Source of the DNA: Piscicola geometra
Taxonomy: Eukaryota; Annelida; Clitellata; Hirudinida; Piscicolidae
Direction: 5' to 3'
Length of the DNA stretch: 64,000 nt
Assembly (NCBI GenBank): GCA_943735955.1
Contig: OX030961.1
Span: 6,666,920-6,730,919 of the forward strand
The position numbers and the translations under genes were made by a program. The notes beneath the pieces are model-generated. The model was not told where the DNA came from and searched no databases. It saw only the letters and a list, made by a program, of their open reading frames with translations. Each line of letters starts with the position of its first letter. Position 1 is the first letter of the stretch. Below, one piece after another: positions 52,833-64,000 of the stretch.

Positions 52833-55800
52833 CTAGATGATATGAGCTGATTCATAGTAAGGACAACGGTGATCCTGGCCTTTTCTCTTGGCGTCTTCGG
52901 ACGCTGGTAAGCGTTCTTCGAAGGCCGTCTTGGAAGAGTAGTCGGGAGCGACGAAGTGTTTTTCGTAGACGAGGTGTGAGTGAGGGTGGAAGATGGGCAG
53001 CGTGAGGTTGGAAGAGGTGAGATGGTTGTAGTGCACCAGGTAGTCCGATTGTCCAAGGGTCTTGCATTCTTCTGCGTGGTCGTTCAGTTGTTCGCCTGGC
53101 TCTTCCATTCCGTCATGTCTGCAGTGTTTTCTGTGGATGGTAAATTATTTATTGCCTTCGCAAATACTTTCACACCTGTGGAAATTGGAAAAATAAATTT
53201 AAGCTTTATTTTTTTTGGAAGAAAAAAACATTTACTTTTTCATGAAAACTGAAGCGATCAGCAGCAGAGTTCCTCCTAGAAAGATTCCCAAAGCCACTCC
53301 CACTGCCACTACCAACAAAATTCCTGCATTTCATCACAGTTAAATTAGCTTGAAGGGAGAAAGCAATATTTTAAGAGACAGAAAATGGAAATTGTAAAGA
53401 GTTTTTCCATTACTCCTTTAAAAGTTATTTAAATTTTAGACAAAGTTTTATTCCAATTATTTATCAAAGGATTTGTGGCTGGCATTGAGAGATGTTGAAT
53501 AATATGATGGACGTCACAAACCGAAGGGGAAATAACCGCTCGGGTTGAATAACTCGTCTGCATTCCAACTAGTGGCTGTGGTGATTTGTTAGACACATTT
53601 ACAAAAAATGTTTTTAACTTTTAAACAATAATCTTGGTGCTTTGGGACGATTTGTTGTTGCCAAGTAAGGCTGGCGATAAGAGGTTTATCAGTTCAGGCA
53701 TAACACATACAACAACGACTTTAGAGCAACAACCACGAGTGCAACAAATAAAATTATACAACTACAGCAAGAAGAGCAGGACTCATTCAGAATGAACGGA
53801 TGTCTCGCCGGACAGTTACACGTCACTTATTCAAAGCTAATTGTTTCCTCTGTTAAGCTTCTGCAAATTACTCAATTCTTTCCTGCTTCACCATTCATCG
53901 TGTCATCTTTACTCTCAATTGCTGTGTCTTCGTCAGTATTTTGGCACCGTGATTAATACTTAAGTTTAAGCACTTAAAAATATCGGAAATTTATGAGTAG
54001 ATATTTATCTATCATACAAACTAAAAACACAACAAACTACCCGTAAACATACAATAAAATACTCACACTGTCATAAACAAGATAATTCAGTGAAAAATTC
54101 TCTAAAAATATTGTTCAGACAGAAGATAACAATGTAGTTACAACTGTGACTTCGTTTATGAGTTTTAAAAAAATATTTTTAAAGATTTTTTTGTAGAGAG
54201 TGGAATATAAATTGTTTAATGTGACGTATGACAAGCTGATCAAATTCAAAATTGAAAAGTCGACGAGTATTTGATGACGTGACAAATTCAAATAATCTAT
54301 TTAGAGAGGTGTGCGCGTCAAATGAAACAGACGAATGCTGGTCGTAACAATGGCAATGTAATCCATCACGATCTCCCGGCGAGAATCAATCAATTTTTAC
54401 GAGCATTCTCGCGTTCATTCCGTGTGCCAAAGCTCTGAAAACTTCAAATTCCATTGGTAGTCATGAAATCTCAATCAGTTTTGATTTATGCTTTGAAAAA
54501 GTAAAATTTAAATTTCATTAATTTTGAATGTATTTTGTAGATAAAAATGGGACGGCGGCTCAATTTTCACGTTAAAAAATGTTTTTTAATAAAAAATATC
54601 TAATAAATAATGAGTTATAAAAAAATTTTAAACAATGATTAGTATTATTTATTCTGTAATGAAAAATAGTAAAACAATTACTTTGCAAAAGCCTCTACAA
54701 CATATAAACCCTCAATTTATCACGGCAATAACTGAGACCTCTCATCGCTTTTAAAGCAAAAAACGTTATCATTGAATTCTTATTGAAATGGCCAAAAATT
54801 GTGGATCATCTTCTTTTATAACATTTTAAATAACACATGAAGTACAAGGGCAACCTGCAGCGTGCGAGCAGTTTCCGATGTCTCCCTGGTAGGTGTGTGA
54901 GGAGGGAGGGCAGTTGAGATACCAGACGTCTCCAGAAGAATTACAACGAACCATCAGCGTCTCACCCTGTCTTGTGAACGTCGCTCCTGCTATTTGTGGC
55001 AGAATGCAACCTGTGGCTGTAGTCGTTGTGGTAGTTGTGGTGGTGTAGTTGTCGTGGTTTAGTTGTGGTGGTGTAGTTGTGGTGGTGTAGTTGTGGTGGT
55101 GTAGTTTTGGTGGTGTAGTTGTGGTGTTGTAGTTGTGGTATTTGTAATGAGCAAAATCGTCCTAGAGAGGTTTGAAAAGCAAACGAGAATGTTGATCGTG
55201 TGTGGAAGATAATATCGAAAAAATTGTCAGCTTCTTGAAAAATTTATTTTTTAAATTTGATTAATGACTGAAAATTCAATGAGGCGGTCGATAGGTGTTC
55301 AAAAATAGCTAATCAATAAAAAGAAGCTCGAATCATTGATATTGCATAAAGCATCACAAATCCACTTAGACATGAAAGCATCAATCACAGCGTCGAGCAT
55401 TCTTAAAACCAAAAAAAAAAATATTTTTTAAAAATAAAATTCAATTAAATCCTAATTTATCATGCTTTTAGAGCAGCAATCCAAACAAAAACAAAAGGCA
55501 GCCAAGTACCTTCGAAAAGGACCAAGAACCTGGCTTGGTGTTCTTGTGTGGAGGAGAGGAATTGAAGGGTGGCATGAGATGATTGCGAGGTGTAGAATGC
55601 TTTCATTCTGGGCCCTCCTCTGCAGATGCTGATGTTCTGCGCTAGTGTGTGCTCAGCCATCTCTTCCCTCACATAGCCCACGTAGAAGCAACTCTTGCTG
55701 GGCAGTGAGAGGTAGTTGTTTTGTAGCGATGACTTGGAATCTGTTGGATGGAAGGAAAAAGGGTTCCAGAAATATAATTTTTATGTGATCTAGTAAAAAC

Positions 55801-56325
55801 TGTTGTGTTTTGTGGACAATAAGGCTTGTTGCGGAAAAGAAAAGAGTGTGGCGAAAAATGAAGAAACGGTATTTAAGAAAAAGTCTAGTTTTGAAAGATT
55901 GCTTCAACATTGCGGGATTGAGGTGTCCATGAAGTTGTGTCTTTCACTCAGTGACCTCCCTTCTGACTCTATCTATTATGCAAGCTACTTAATTTAATTG
56001 GGAAGTTGAAAGCACTGGTAGATTAAAGGATCCTTCTTAAAATCTGTTTGAGTCATCTCTGAGAACATCGCCTCGAGGTGATGTAGAAGTCTACGTTGCT
56101 TTAAAAAATTATAAATTTAGTTTATGAATTTCAGAAAGATTTTTTTCGAAGCACCTTTGTAGTGGTAGGTTCGTTCGAAATTGAAAATGGTGAAGTTGAT
56201 TTGTTGTCCAGGTAGTGCCTGGATGGAGTAGGAACAGAGGCCCTGGTGGCTGGTGATGAATTTGGGAGGCTGGAGATGGAGGATTTGACTTCTTGGGCTT
56301 TTTGATTCCTTGCAGGATTGTACAA
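52833..56325 (-). CDS. Single-pass membrane protein with extracellular CUB domain (5' end missing)
   Basis: Five exons with matching phases: 56155-56325, 55510-55740, 54855-55016, 53236-53323, 52833-53118, giving 938 nt and about 312 residues. The first two encode a CUB domain: SCKESKSPR, PPKFITSHQGLCSYSIQALPGQQINFTIFNF split after YHYK, SCFYVGYV, ISICRGG, LQFLSSTQEHQARFLVLFE. Exon 3 adds a small Cys module (GCILPQIAG, MVRCNSSGDVWYLNC, GDIGNCSHAA). Exon 4 is a transmembrane helix (ILLVVAVGVALGIFLGGTLL). Exon 5 is a 95-residue cytoplasmic tail with several Tyr, ending YYESAHII. The acceptor of exon 3 could be at 55016 or 55010. The start exon with signal peptide was not found. The partner is unknown; CUB domains bind proteins in adhesion and immunity. 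Confidence 0.75.
55021..55146. repeat. 14-bp tandem repeat beside a splice acceptor
   Basis: The plus strand reads TTGTGGTGGTGTAG repeated eight or nine times, with variants. It abuts the acceptor of exon 3 of the CUB gene. Read as coding it stays open as a Thr/Pro/His region from a possible acceptor at 55161, but that acceptor is out of phase with the CUB exon. I therefore take the array as intronic. Confidence 0.8.
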
Positions 56326-56651
56326 CTGCGGAAGGAAAGAATTGAAAAAGATTTTTAGAGAATAGGTATTTAATGAGAGTAATACATAAAAAATTTAAGA
56401 AATAAAATTTATAATAATTTGTTGCTATTATTTATGTATATTTTATTTTAAAACTTTTTGCGATTAAAAGCTAATTTATAAAAAATAGTTACAATTTTTT
56501 GACATAATATTAAATTATAAACGGCTAAGTGATTAAATGCCACGCATGATCTTTCAATAACTGAGCCTTTTCAATAAAAAATGTTTAAATTTGTTAAAAA
56601 TACTCTGAAGGCATGCGTGCTTTTCTCTTAAATAACGCCTAAGAAGAGGCT

Positions 56652-56801
56652 TTAGTAGGTTTTATTGGAGAATAAATTCGGTGGATATAAAGATTCCTGA
56701 GCTGAGACGGTGCTAAATAAGAACGAAGCAAGAGCGACAAGTGGTGTGTTAAGGAGGAGGGATGAAGGGGTGGAGAAGAGCCAGCTGACTGCAGCTTCCA
56801 T
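56652..56801 (-). CDS. Candidate signal-peptide ORF upstream of the CUB gene
   Basis: From an ATG at 56801 the ORF reads MEAAVSWLF, then a hydrophobic run LLLNTPLVALASFLFSTVSA with a good signal cleavage site, then QESLYPP and a stop. It sits where the first exon of the CUB gene is expected. It has no phase-1 donor to join the exon at 56325, and an AATAAA follows. It may be a chance ORF or a separate small secreted peptide. Confidence 0.2.
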   Translation of the reverse strand: MEAAVSWLFSTPSSLLLNTPLVALASFLFSTVSAQESLYPPNLFSNKTY

Positions 56802-57662
56802 GAACCGACTCTCTTCAGTAACGCATTGAAGGTTGTTCCTGATATTTGAAGAACAATTGATACTTGTCATGGCTTGAAAGTTAGAGATTGACCCAAATGA
56901 CGAATCTGCAGTGATTGGAGGTGGCTGAAAGACTGCCGCTATGAGGAATGCAGATCTAATATATTAATGATGGCCTTTGCTGTCTGCCTTGCACCTCAGT
57001 ACATAAATCTGGATCTAATGTTTTTGATAAGGCTGAACCTCTTCCACCCTCCTCCTTCTCCTCTCTCCATCGTACATCTCCTCTTGTTCTTCCTGTTTGG
57101 ACGCTTTTGTCTCGATTATTTTAGAAATTTTAATGATTTTTTGTGAGAAAGATTCATGTAAAAAATCATTAGACATGTTTAAAGTGTTTTTTCTTTATAA
57201 AAAGAAAATGTGACGAGAGTAGAATAAAAACAAATCCACTTTGAAAAGATCAAATTATTCACAAAGTCCTATCGATAAGGTTGAAGCGACTTCCTCTTGC
57301 CAATGTTGCCTTTGTCTTTATTGTAATTATCATCAAGTTGAATAGACAGAAAATAAAATGCGTAACAAAGGGAAGTGGTGAGATTGTTCCAAAGAAAAAA
57401 ATTGACATTAATTTGTTTTTTTTTATCTTGCAAATCTGCACAGTTCTAAGACATTTCCGTATGTTCCATTTCTCCAACACCACCCTTCCATCTGACCGCT
57501 CATCTTCCATCGTTTAAGGGGGAAGTTTCTAATGAAAATCACGCTTCAATCTTTTCTTCAATTTTTTATGGCATTATGAAAGTTTAATATAAACGATCCT
57601 ATCTCAGAACACCTTTGTGCAGGACTTCGTTGTGTGTGTGTTTGTGTGTGTGTGAATGGTGT

Positions 57663-58004
<342 letters not shown>

Positions 58005-59655
58005 TGTGGGACAAGGAAAGAGGCTGGATGACGAGAAGGAATTTAATAATGTGAATGTCATTAATCGACATACCCACGTGTCCGAGAAAACAAGAAAAGA
58101 AGAAATCTTTTTTAAAATAAGAAAAATTATTAAGAAAAAATAGATTTATTAAATGAGATGAGAAATGAGTGAAAGGTGGATGTTGCAGGAGGTCTCGAGG
58201 GCGCGGCATTTGTGAGGAGAGTCAAGGCAGGATGGTCAGGTCGTCTGCTCATCAAATATGCAAAGGCACCTTTAAGAGGCTGCTCTGATTACGTGTGTTT
58301 ATGAACTTTTGTGTGTGTAGGTGTCTTGGTGTTTTAGTGCGTTTGTGTGGTTTAGTGTATGGGCAAGTGGTGAGTTTGTGGAAGTGTGAATAAGTATTTG
58401 TGGGCGTGCATGTGTGTGTGTTACGATAAGAGTTAGACAAATATTTTAATTATTTTGAAACTGCGTGAAGCAGTGATGCAAAATAATTTTCTAATTTTCT
58501 AAAATTTTATTTATCTAAGAATTTTTTCAATTTCTCCAAGATTGTACGCACTTAATAAAAAATAATAATTAAACTGTAAAAATAAATTTATTGAAAAATA
58601 AAGTTTTTCAGAAATATAATAAATATATTTGGAAAAAAATCTAACCGTTGCTGAGGAAAGAATTTAGTATGAATAACTAACCATATTTTAAATAATTTAA
58701 AGCGTTTTTCAATATTTTACTAATTAGTTCGAATAACCCTTCAATTAAATCAAGTGACGATTGATGCCTTTTAAAAAATTAATCGCACTGCAACTCTTAA
58801 ATTTCAATCATTTTTCTCAAATCACTTCTTTTTTGATCATTCTTTCTCATTTCATCAAATATTCACGAGAATCTATGAATTTCAAGTGATTGAAGCTTTT
58901 CAAAGAGGATTCATGGAGAGTGGAGAGGTGTTTGAGTGGGGCTGGGTGCACAAAGAAGTCAGTCACAAAGTGACATTTTAAACTTAAATTTTAAACTTAA
59001 TAAATATTTTTTGAGCACCCACACAAACAACTTCAAGAAAAATACAAGACGGTTTTAATTGAGTTTTCCATTAGGAAATACTCGAACATTAAGACCATTA
59101 TGCTTTCACACAACTTTGAGAGTTCATTGAAAGTTTCCTCTTTCAAAAAGCATTGTATTCTACTACCTCGAAACTTTTTCAAGATTATATTTTCTTGTTC
59201 CAAATGTCTTAATTAAAAATAAACAACCAAATCGAAAGATCAATCTTTTATTGATTTTAATAAAAGTTTCATCCACAAAGGATTCGAGCAAAAAGTAATC
59301 AGGGCTGAACAAACTTTGATATCATCTGAATAAATAAAACCAAAGCTTGGAAGTCCACGATAAAATTGATAACTCATGTTTCAAGATCGAATCTTCCGAG
59401 AACACTTTCTCCTCCGCAAAACACAACTTGCTGTTTCCAGAAACTTCTTAGGCTTAGAGATAATACCCCAAATTAAAGCTTCTTTTCATCTTGATTAGAC
59501 TCTTGTCTACCACAAAACCTGCTTCTTCTTTTCAGCAATTCCTTCCCTCATACACCCTCCCTCTCGCGACTACAAGGATCTTATTATGAAAAAGCAATCT
59601 CGTTTTTATGATGATAATGATGATGCTAAAGATGTTCATCATCACCGTCTTTCTC

Positions 59656-59847
59656 TCAATCCTTATCCTCATTTTCACAATATAAATCATCAGCGTGGTT
59701 TCCCAAACAACCTACTGCCACTATCTCCAAACCATCGCCTTCAACCGCACCCTCAATCAACTCCCACCCAGCATTCTTCTCAATAAAATACCACAACGAA
59801 AGCTCCACAACTGAGTTATATCCTTTTGGAACTTCCAGCGTGGTCAT
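59656..59847 (-). CDS. Weak candidate exon, unrecognised
   Basis: The ORF has a protein-like composition (TTLEVPKGYNSVVELSLWYF, then GWELIEGAVEGDGLEIVAVG) and is not built from a simple repeat. An ATTAG acceptor-like site precedes it, and GCAGTAGG inside could be a donor. No family was recognised and nothing nearby confirms it. Confidence 0.15.
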   Translation of the reverse strand: MTTLEVPKGYNSVVELSLWYFIEKNAGWELIEGAVEGDGLEIVAVGCLGNHADDLYCENEDKD

Positions 59848-62800
59848 TAGATCAACCTAATTGATATTATTGAAGGCCTTTTAATACAATCTATTGCCTA
59901 ATGGCCAGTAAATAGCTGTGTAAGTTATGCATACACACACGCCAGTGCCCTAAAATAGGAAGTCTTTGATTTAGGGTCTCTTATATTAACATTCTAGAAA
60001 TAAAATAAAAGTTTAGAAAATATTTTTAGGAAATGGCAGAAGGTCACGCATGCAAGCTGGGAAAATGGTGGCAGAATGTGTGGTGTGTTATGATGAAAAA
60101 ACCTTTGTTTAATTTTTTCATTTTTGCTTGTCTCTCAAGCTTCAAGCATATTGGCGTTTTATAAATGGTAAATGTCGTTAAGATTGAGTTACAGCTCAAT
60201 GATGTGCTGGGAGATGATACCTCATGTGGAGAGTGCAAAAAATGTTCCCAAAAAATTTTAAGACTCTTTAAAACCTTAACGAAAAGTTCAATTCTACCAT
60301 CAGATATATTTCAAATTAACTTTTCAAATTTCAACCTTTTTTAAAAATTTTAATATATTTTTTTTATGCAAACATATTTTTAATTATTCCAAGACGTCTG
60401 TCGTTTCTAGCATCATCATCATCATTTGATGGTGACTTATTTATCAATTATTTATCAATCCTCCATCATCGTCAGTACTTACTTTAAAACCTCAACACCA
60501 CCAATCCAGCACAAGCAATCTTCTCCATCTTCAATACCATCCCACTACTTTTTTCTTTACCCACACCAATGTTCACCACCCCTCATTTAAGCTTTCTTTC
60601 ATAGGCATGTTACTCTAAATCACATCAGAGCACCACCTAATGCCTTCATAATGCAATTAGAAGAAGAATTTGACTCTTATTGCTTTGAGAAGTGTGCCAT
60701 TTCTTTTGATTGTGCACCAAACACTGCTTAACACTTTGAAGCATCACCACCATCGCGAGTGGTCAGGTAGGATTAGAAGGAAGCTCTTTTGAAGCTTAGG
60801 GAATACTTATAATTTCATTAAAATGCACGATGCTGAATGACTGACAGATAAAAAGTAGGAATGAGCCGTTGTTCATTAATTATCTGTTAGTTTCTCATTT
60901 GGTTGTCAACAGCAGTGATTGAGGCAGTATTACTTTTACTCGGTTGTCTAAAAAGCTGCTGTGGCTTATAAATTCAGTGAAGCTCATAACAAAAACCTAA
61001 AATGATATCACATCACTTGGAATAAGTTTCAATTGAGAAAGCTTAAAATAATAAGGTGAATCAATGATAACTTGATTTCGATACGACTGCAAGTATTCGG
61101 CCTGATACCGATTAATTATTCTGTCCACAATTCGGCTCCGAAGATTATTCTCTGTAAAGCTTTAACTGTCCATTTTTCTTTTTCGGCAGAGATAAAAATG
61201 GTAAAAGATTTAAGACTCCTGCAAAGAGATCTGTTAGGTTTACAAAGTAAAACAGTAAAATGAGAGCAGTTATAATTTTTAACAGTGCAAAATTGTGTAA
61301 AATTTTATTTTTCTTTAAAAATAATAAAAATAATAAAAAGATTAAAAAGGAAAAATGTAGGCGTATGAGAGACCAGGTGAGCTCCTAAATTAAAAGCCTC
61401 AGCAGGGAATACAATGTGGAATTAGAAAGATGATAGTAGAAGAGTTGCAATGATCTATGAGAAAGTCATTGAAATATTTGAGTTTAATTCATTTAAAAAA
61501 AAAATTCGTTCCTCAAACCGATTCATGTAGAAACATTAGACTTTTTTCGCTCATTTTACTCAACAATTTTAAGAAAATTGCGAATTTAAACTCCATTTTA
61601 TACCTTTTTAAAGAGTAATAGTTTAAATATAGTAATATTTTAATTAATAGGAAAATGGAATTTATAAAATACGCTATATAAAAAATTAGATTATAAGTAT
61701 AAAAAGGCAATAAGAACTTGAATGAAAACAGAACCATAAGCTTCACTATAAATATTATAACTTTTTTTTATTTCAAAGCAAGAAAAGACCTTTAAGTTCT
61801 TTTATTTTTTCTGAGCCACTCCAGTTTTAGAATTATTTGACAATTTATTGATAATTTTTTCTTATTTTCAAACTAACTCAATAATTTAAGGAACTTGAAT
61901 CAAACTCTTCATCGCATTGTGCCGCCCTAAAGGTCCTTCTCAGAAGATGCTATAAAACTGCATTAGAAGGTCAGCGTGGAGTGCCTGTGGATGGACGCCT
62001 CGGCCGGATGTGCTGGTACTTTCCTATTCATTCATCAGAAAGAAAAGTCATATTTTTATTTATCAAATCTTTTGTGCATTTGTTTGAAGCATTTTCCATG
62101 AAAGATTAGAGAAAAGTTTTTGTTGGATGTTAAATCTGCTTAAATGAGTCGGAGCGCTTGATTAATGTCCCCCAAGTCCATTATACGGAACAAAATGCTT
62201 GTGCATAAAATTAAATTCATTCAGAGCCTAACGTTACTACCCAAGCGACAAATTTTACTTTGAAGAAAATATAACATGATATTAAAACAATGGAAACCGC
62301 GATTTATACATTTTAATAATGTTTTTACATAATAGGAACAGACTTAATCGAGCATTTCAGACTGAAAGATGCCGAGAAACCGCAAAATAAGATTGTTGAG
62401 TTTTTATGATCAGGATATTCTCTTCTCAGAAGATGCTTGATGAATCATCTATAACAAAGCTAATCACCTTCAAGTGTTATAGCACGCCTTGGGCTTTTCG
62501 GCTAATTATAAGCTGTGATGTAGAGCACATTCCATTAATATTTCAAAGATTTTTGAAAAAGATATAATAAATGAATTTAATCATGGAATTGGTGTAATTA
62601 GTTTGTATTAATGAGCCATAGAGCGAATTAGAAGGGATATTTCGAAAGAGGAAAATAAGGAAGACAAGATACCTTACTATTCACATTAAAGAAAATGAAA
62701 AACACTTGAATTTCTGAAAAAGAATTATTAACAAATCCTTACATTTGAGGAATGAAATTCATTTGTAAAGGTCTATTATCTCATCGCCATCATCGCCATT

Positions 62801-62978
62801 GTTTTCGGGCATTGTGCTCAATTGAGTTTAAAACATCTGGATTGGCTTAAGTTATTTTTAGTAAATACTAACTTTAGTTTACGTTTTTAAAGTACGGCAT
62901 TTGGACTTTTTTATTCCGTTTTGAGCTTTAAAAAATGCGCTTTTTAATACCTTTTTATTTATTGATTATAATACCTTT

Positions 62979-63250
62979 TTATTTATTGATTATTTTTTCC
63001 TGCTCTTTCATCTCATGAAATGCTGACACAAATCTACTCCCACACAAACAAACACTGATGCATCGCTCAAGTCTGCAGTTGATTGCCAAGTTTTTAATTG
63101 TTTGTTCAATGTAATTGATAGTGATGTTGACTTTCGCAATGACGAATGACGTACAGTCAAGCACGAGGACGTTCTCTCCTCCGATTCCTCGTCTCCTCGC
63201 TTCTCGTTCACTCATTGACTCGTCAAGCTCAAACACACCACCCCAAGTGG
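62979..63250 (-). CDS. Weak candidate exon, unrecognised
   Basis: The open frame begins after AAAACAG at about 63251 (GSTWGGVFELDESMSEREAR...GGENVLVLD). A good donor, GACT|GTACGT, lies at about 63150, so only about 100 bp may be coding. No family was recognised. Confidence 0.15.
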
Positions 63251-63730
63251 AGCCACTGTTTTGTACAATAACCATCGAGTTTTTGACACAAGATTAATAG
63301 TTTTTCATTAAATAAAAATCTTTTTTTTATTCTTTGCATTATTTTTTTGGGGTCTTGATTTTTTTCACAGTATTATTTAGATAGGCGTGGTTTTATTTCA
63401 GTTTGTAATTTTTCCATTGTTTTTGCATCATTCATATGCAAAACGCCTTTTAGTTTCCTTGGAAACGAGTTTCTTAAATGAGCTAAAATTAAATGAGACA
63501 TTTGAACTAACTAAAAGTGTTTTAAATAAAAAATACTTTTAAATAAAATTATCTTTTCAGAGCTCGATCCTTAAATTTCCATTTATTTTTTTTTACATTT
63601 TTTGTTTTAAAGCATATTTCGGGGTTAAACCATTAAAAAAATATATTATCTACAAAAACGATCTTTCTACAGATTATTAAAACTGATCGATTCTTATTTT
63701 TTAGGCTTTTAAGGGTCCATTGTCTTTGCA

Positions 63731-63976
63731 CTAAGCGAAAGATAAAGCACACAATGTCTCTGCTCCATTGTCCAACAATCTTTTCTTAAATGCCTCCTCT
63801 AAACGCCTTGCCACCTTCCGTTCACAAACTAAATTATAGACTTTTCTCTGAAATCTACATATTAAAAATTGAAAACCAAGCACAAGGAATCTTAAATCAT
63901 GCGTTTCTTTTGTTTCAAAAAAGGATACAGCTTCTGCAGATTGAATCTTACCAATGACAAAAGCACCCACATCCAC
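63731..63976 (-). CDS. Weak candidate ORF or 24-nt microexon near the right edge
   Basis: A strong acceptor (TTTTTCACAG) is followed only 24 nt later by a strong donor (TTG|GTAAGA), then by an open frame to 63731. It could be a microexon of a gene whose 5' part lies beyond the window, or an unspliced exon (DVGAFVIGKIQSAEAVSFFE). No family was recognised. Confidence 0.15.
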   Translation of the reverse strand: MDVGAFVIGKIQSAEAVSFFETKETHDLRFLVLGFQFLICRFQRKVYNLVCERKVARRLEEAFKKRLLDNGAETLCALSFA

Positions 63977-64000
63977 TGTGAAAAATTAAACATGCAAAAA

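Larger units (their letters stand above)
58011..64000. other. Gene-poor right end
   Basis: AT-rich sequence without a recognised domain. Three minus-strand ORFs look less repeat-like than the rest and are listed as weak candidates (59656, 62979, 63731). A direct duplication of AATACCTTTTTATTTATTGA lies at about 62947 and 62971. Confidence 0.5.

Noticed and set aside
55017..55161. Thr/Pro-rich coding exon from the 14-bp repeat
   Set aside because: The frame is open, but phase 0 at 55161 does not match the phase-1 donor of the CUB exon at 55510, while acceptors at 55016 and 55010 do.

Overview
The window is nuclear DNA from an animal, most likely an aquatic invertebrate bilaterian. The evidence is AT-rich sequence, GT..AG introns in every gene, long microsatellites and minisatellites, and metazoan domain combinations (tetraspanin, PDZ-GEF/RapGEF2, fibrinogen C-terminal domain, GH18 chitinase with a CBM14 tail, CUB plus transmembrane). 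I cannot place it in a phylum. There is no sign of operons, CRISPR or bacterial genes. I rebuilt the gene models by hand from splice sites, codon phase and remembered family alignments. Exon lengths and phases were checked for frame.

Layout: (1) About 1-14.3 kb, minus strand: the 5' part of a tetraspanin with a very long low-complexity cytoplasmic N-terminus. Its first coding exon (13185-14318) and second exon (296-511) are separated by a 12.7 kb intron full of simple and tandem repeats, and the 3' exons lie beyond the left edge. (2) 14.4-26.7 kb: mostly gene-poor, with minisatellites and one weak small-ORF candidate. (3) 26.7-34.4 kb, minus: a 20-exon PDZ-GEF (RapGEF2/6 type) with acidic region, cNMP-like, REM, PDZ, RA and RasGEF domains in the family order. 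(4) 35.0-38.4 kb, minus: a 7-exon secreted coiled-coil fibrinogen-related protein. (5) 39.05-39.5 kb, minus: a small unrecognised cysteine-containing gene. (6) 39.5-42.6 kb: mobile-element debris. (7) 42.7-48.3 kb, plus: a 20-exon, 937-residue two-module chitinase. (8) 49.1-49.6 kb, minus: a small secreted protein with a CBM14-like domain. (9) 52.8-56.3 kb, minus: a CUB-type single-pass membrane protein with an unresolved 5' end. (10) 56.3-64 kb: gene-poor, with a 327-bp pure GT microsatellite and only weak ORF candidates.

The central block (35-56 kb) groups four secreted or surface proteins with sugar- or chitin-binding or recognition domains. The most notable point is the chitinase. Its two GH18 modules come from an internal exon-for-exon duplication with the same exon lengths and phases. 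Module 1 has lost the catalytic glutamate (Glu to Ala, two base changes in one codon) and the Met of the MxYD motif, while module 2 keeps both. This predicts one dead, lectin-like module tethered to one active module. Three of the secreted genes also share a TATA box only 38-41 nt upstream of the start codon, which implies very short leaders.
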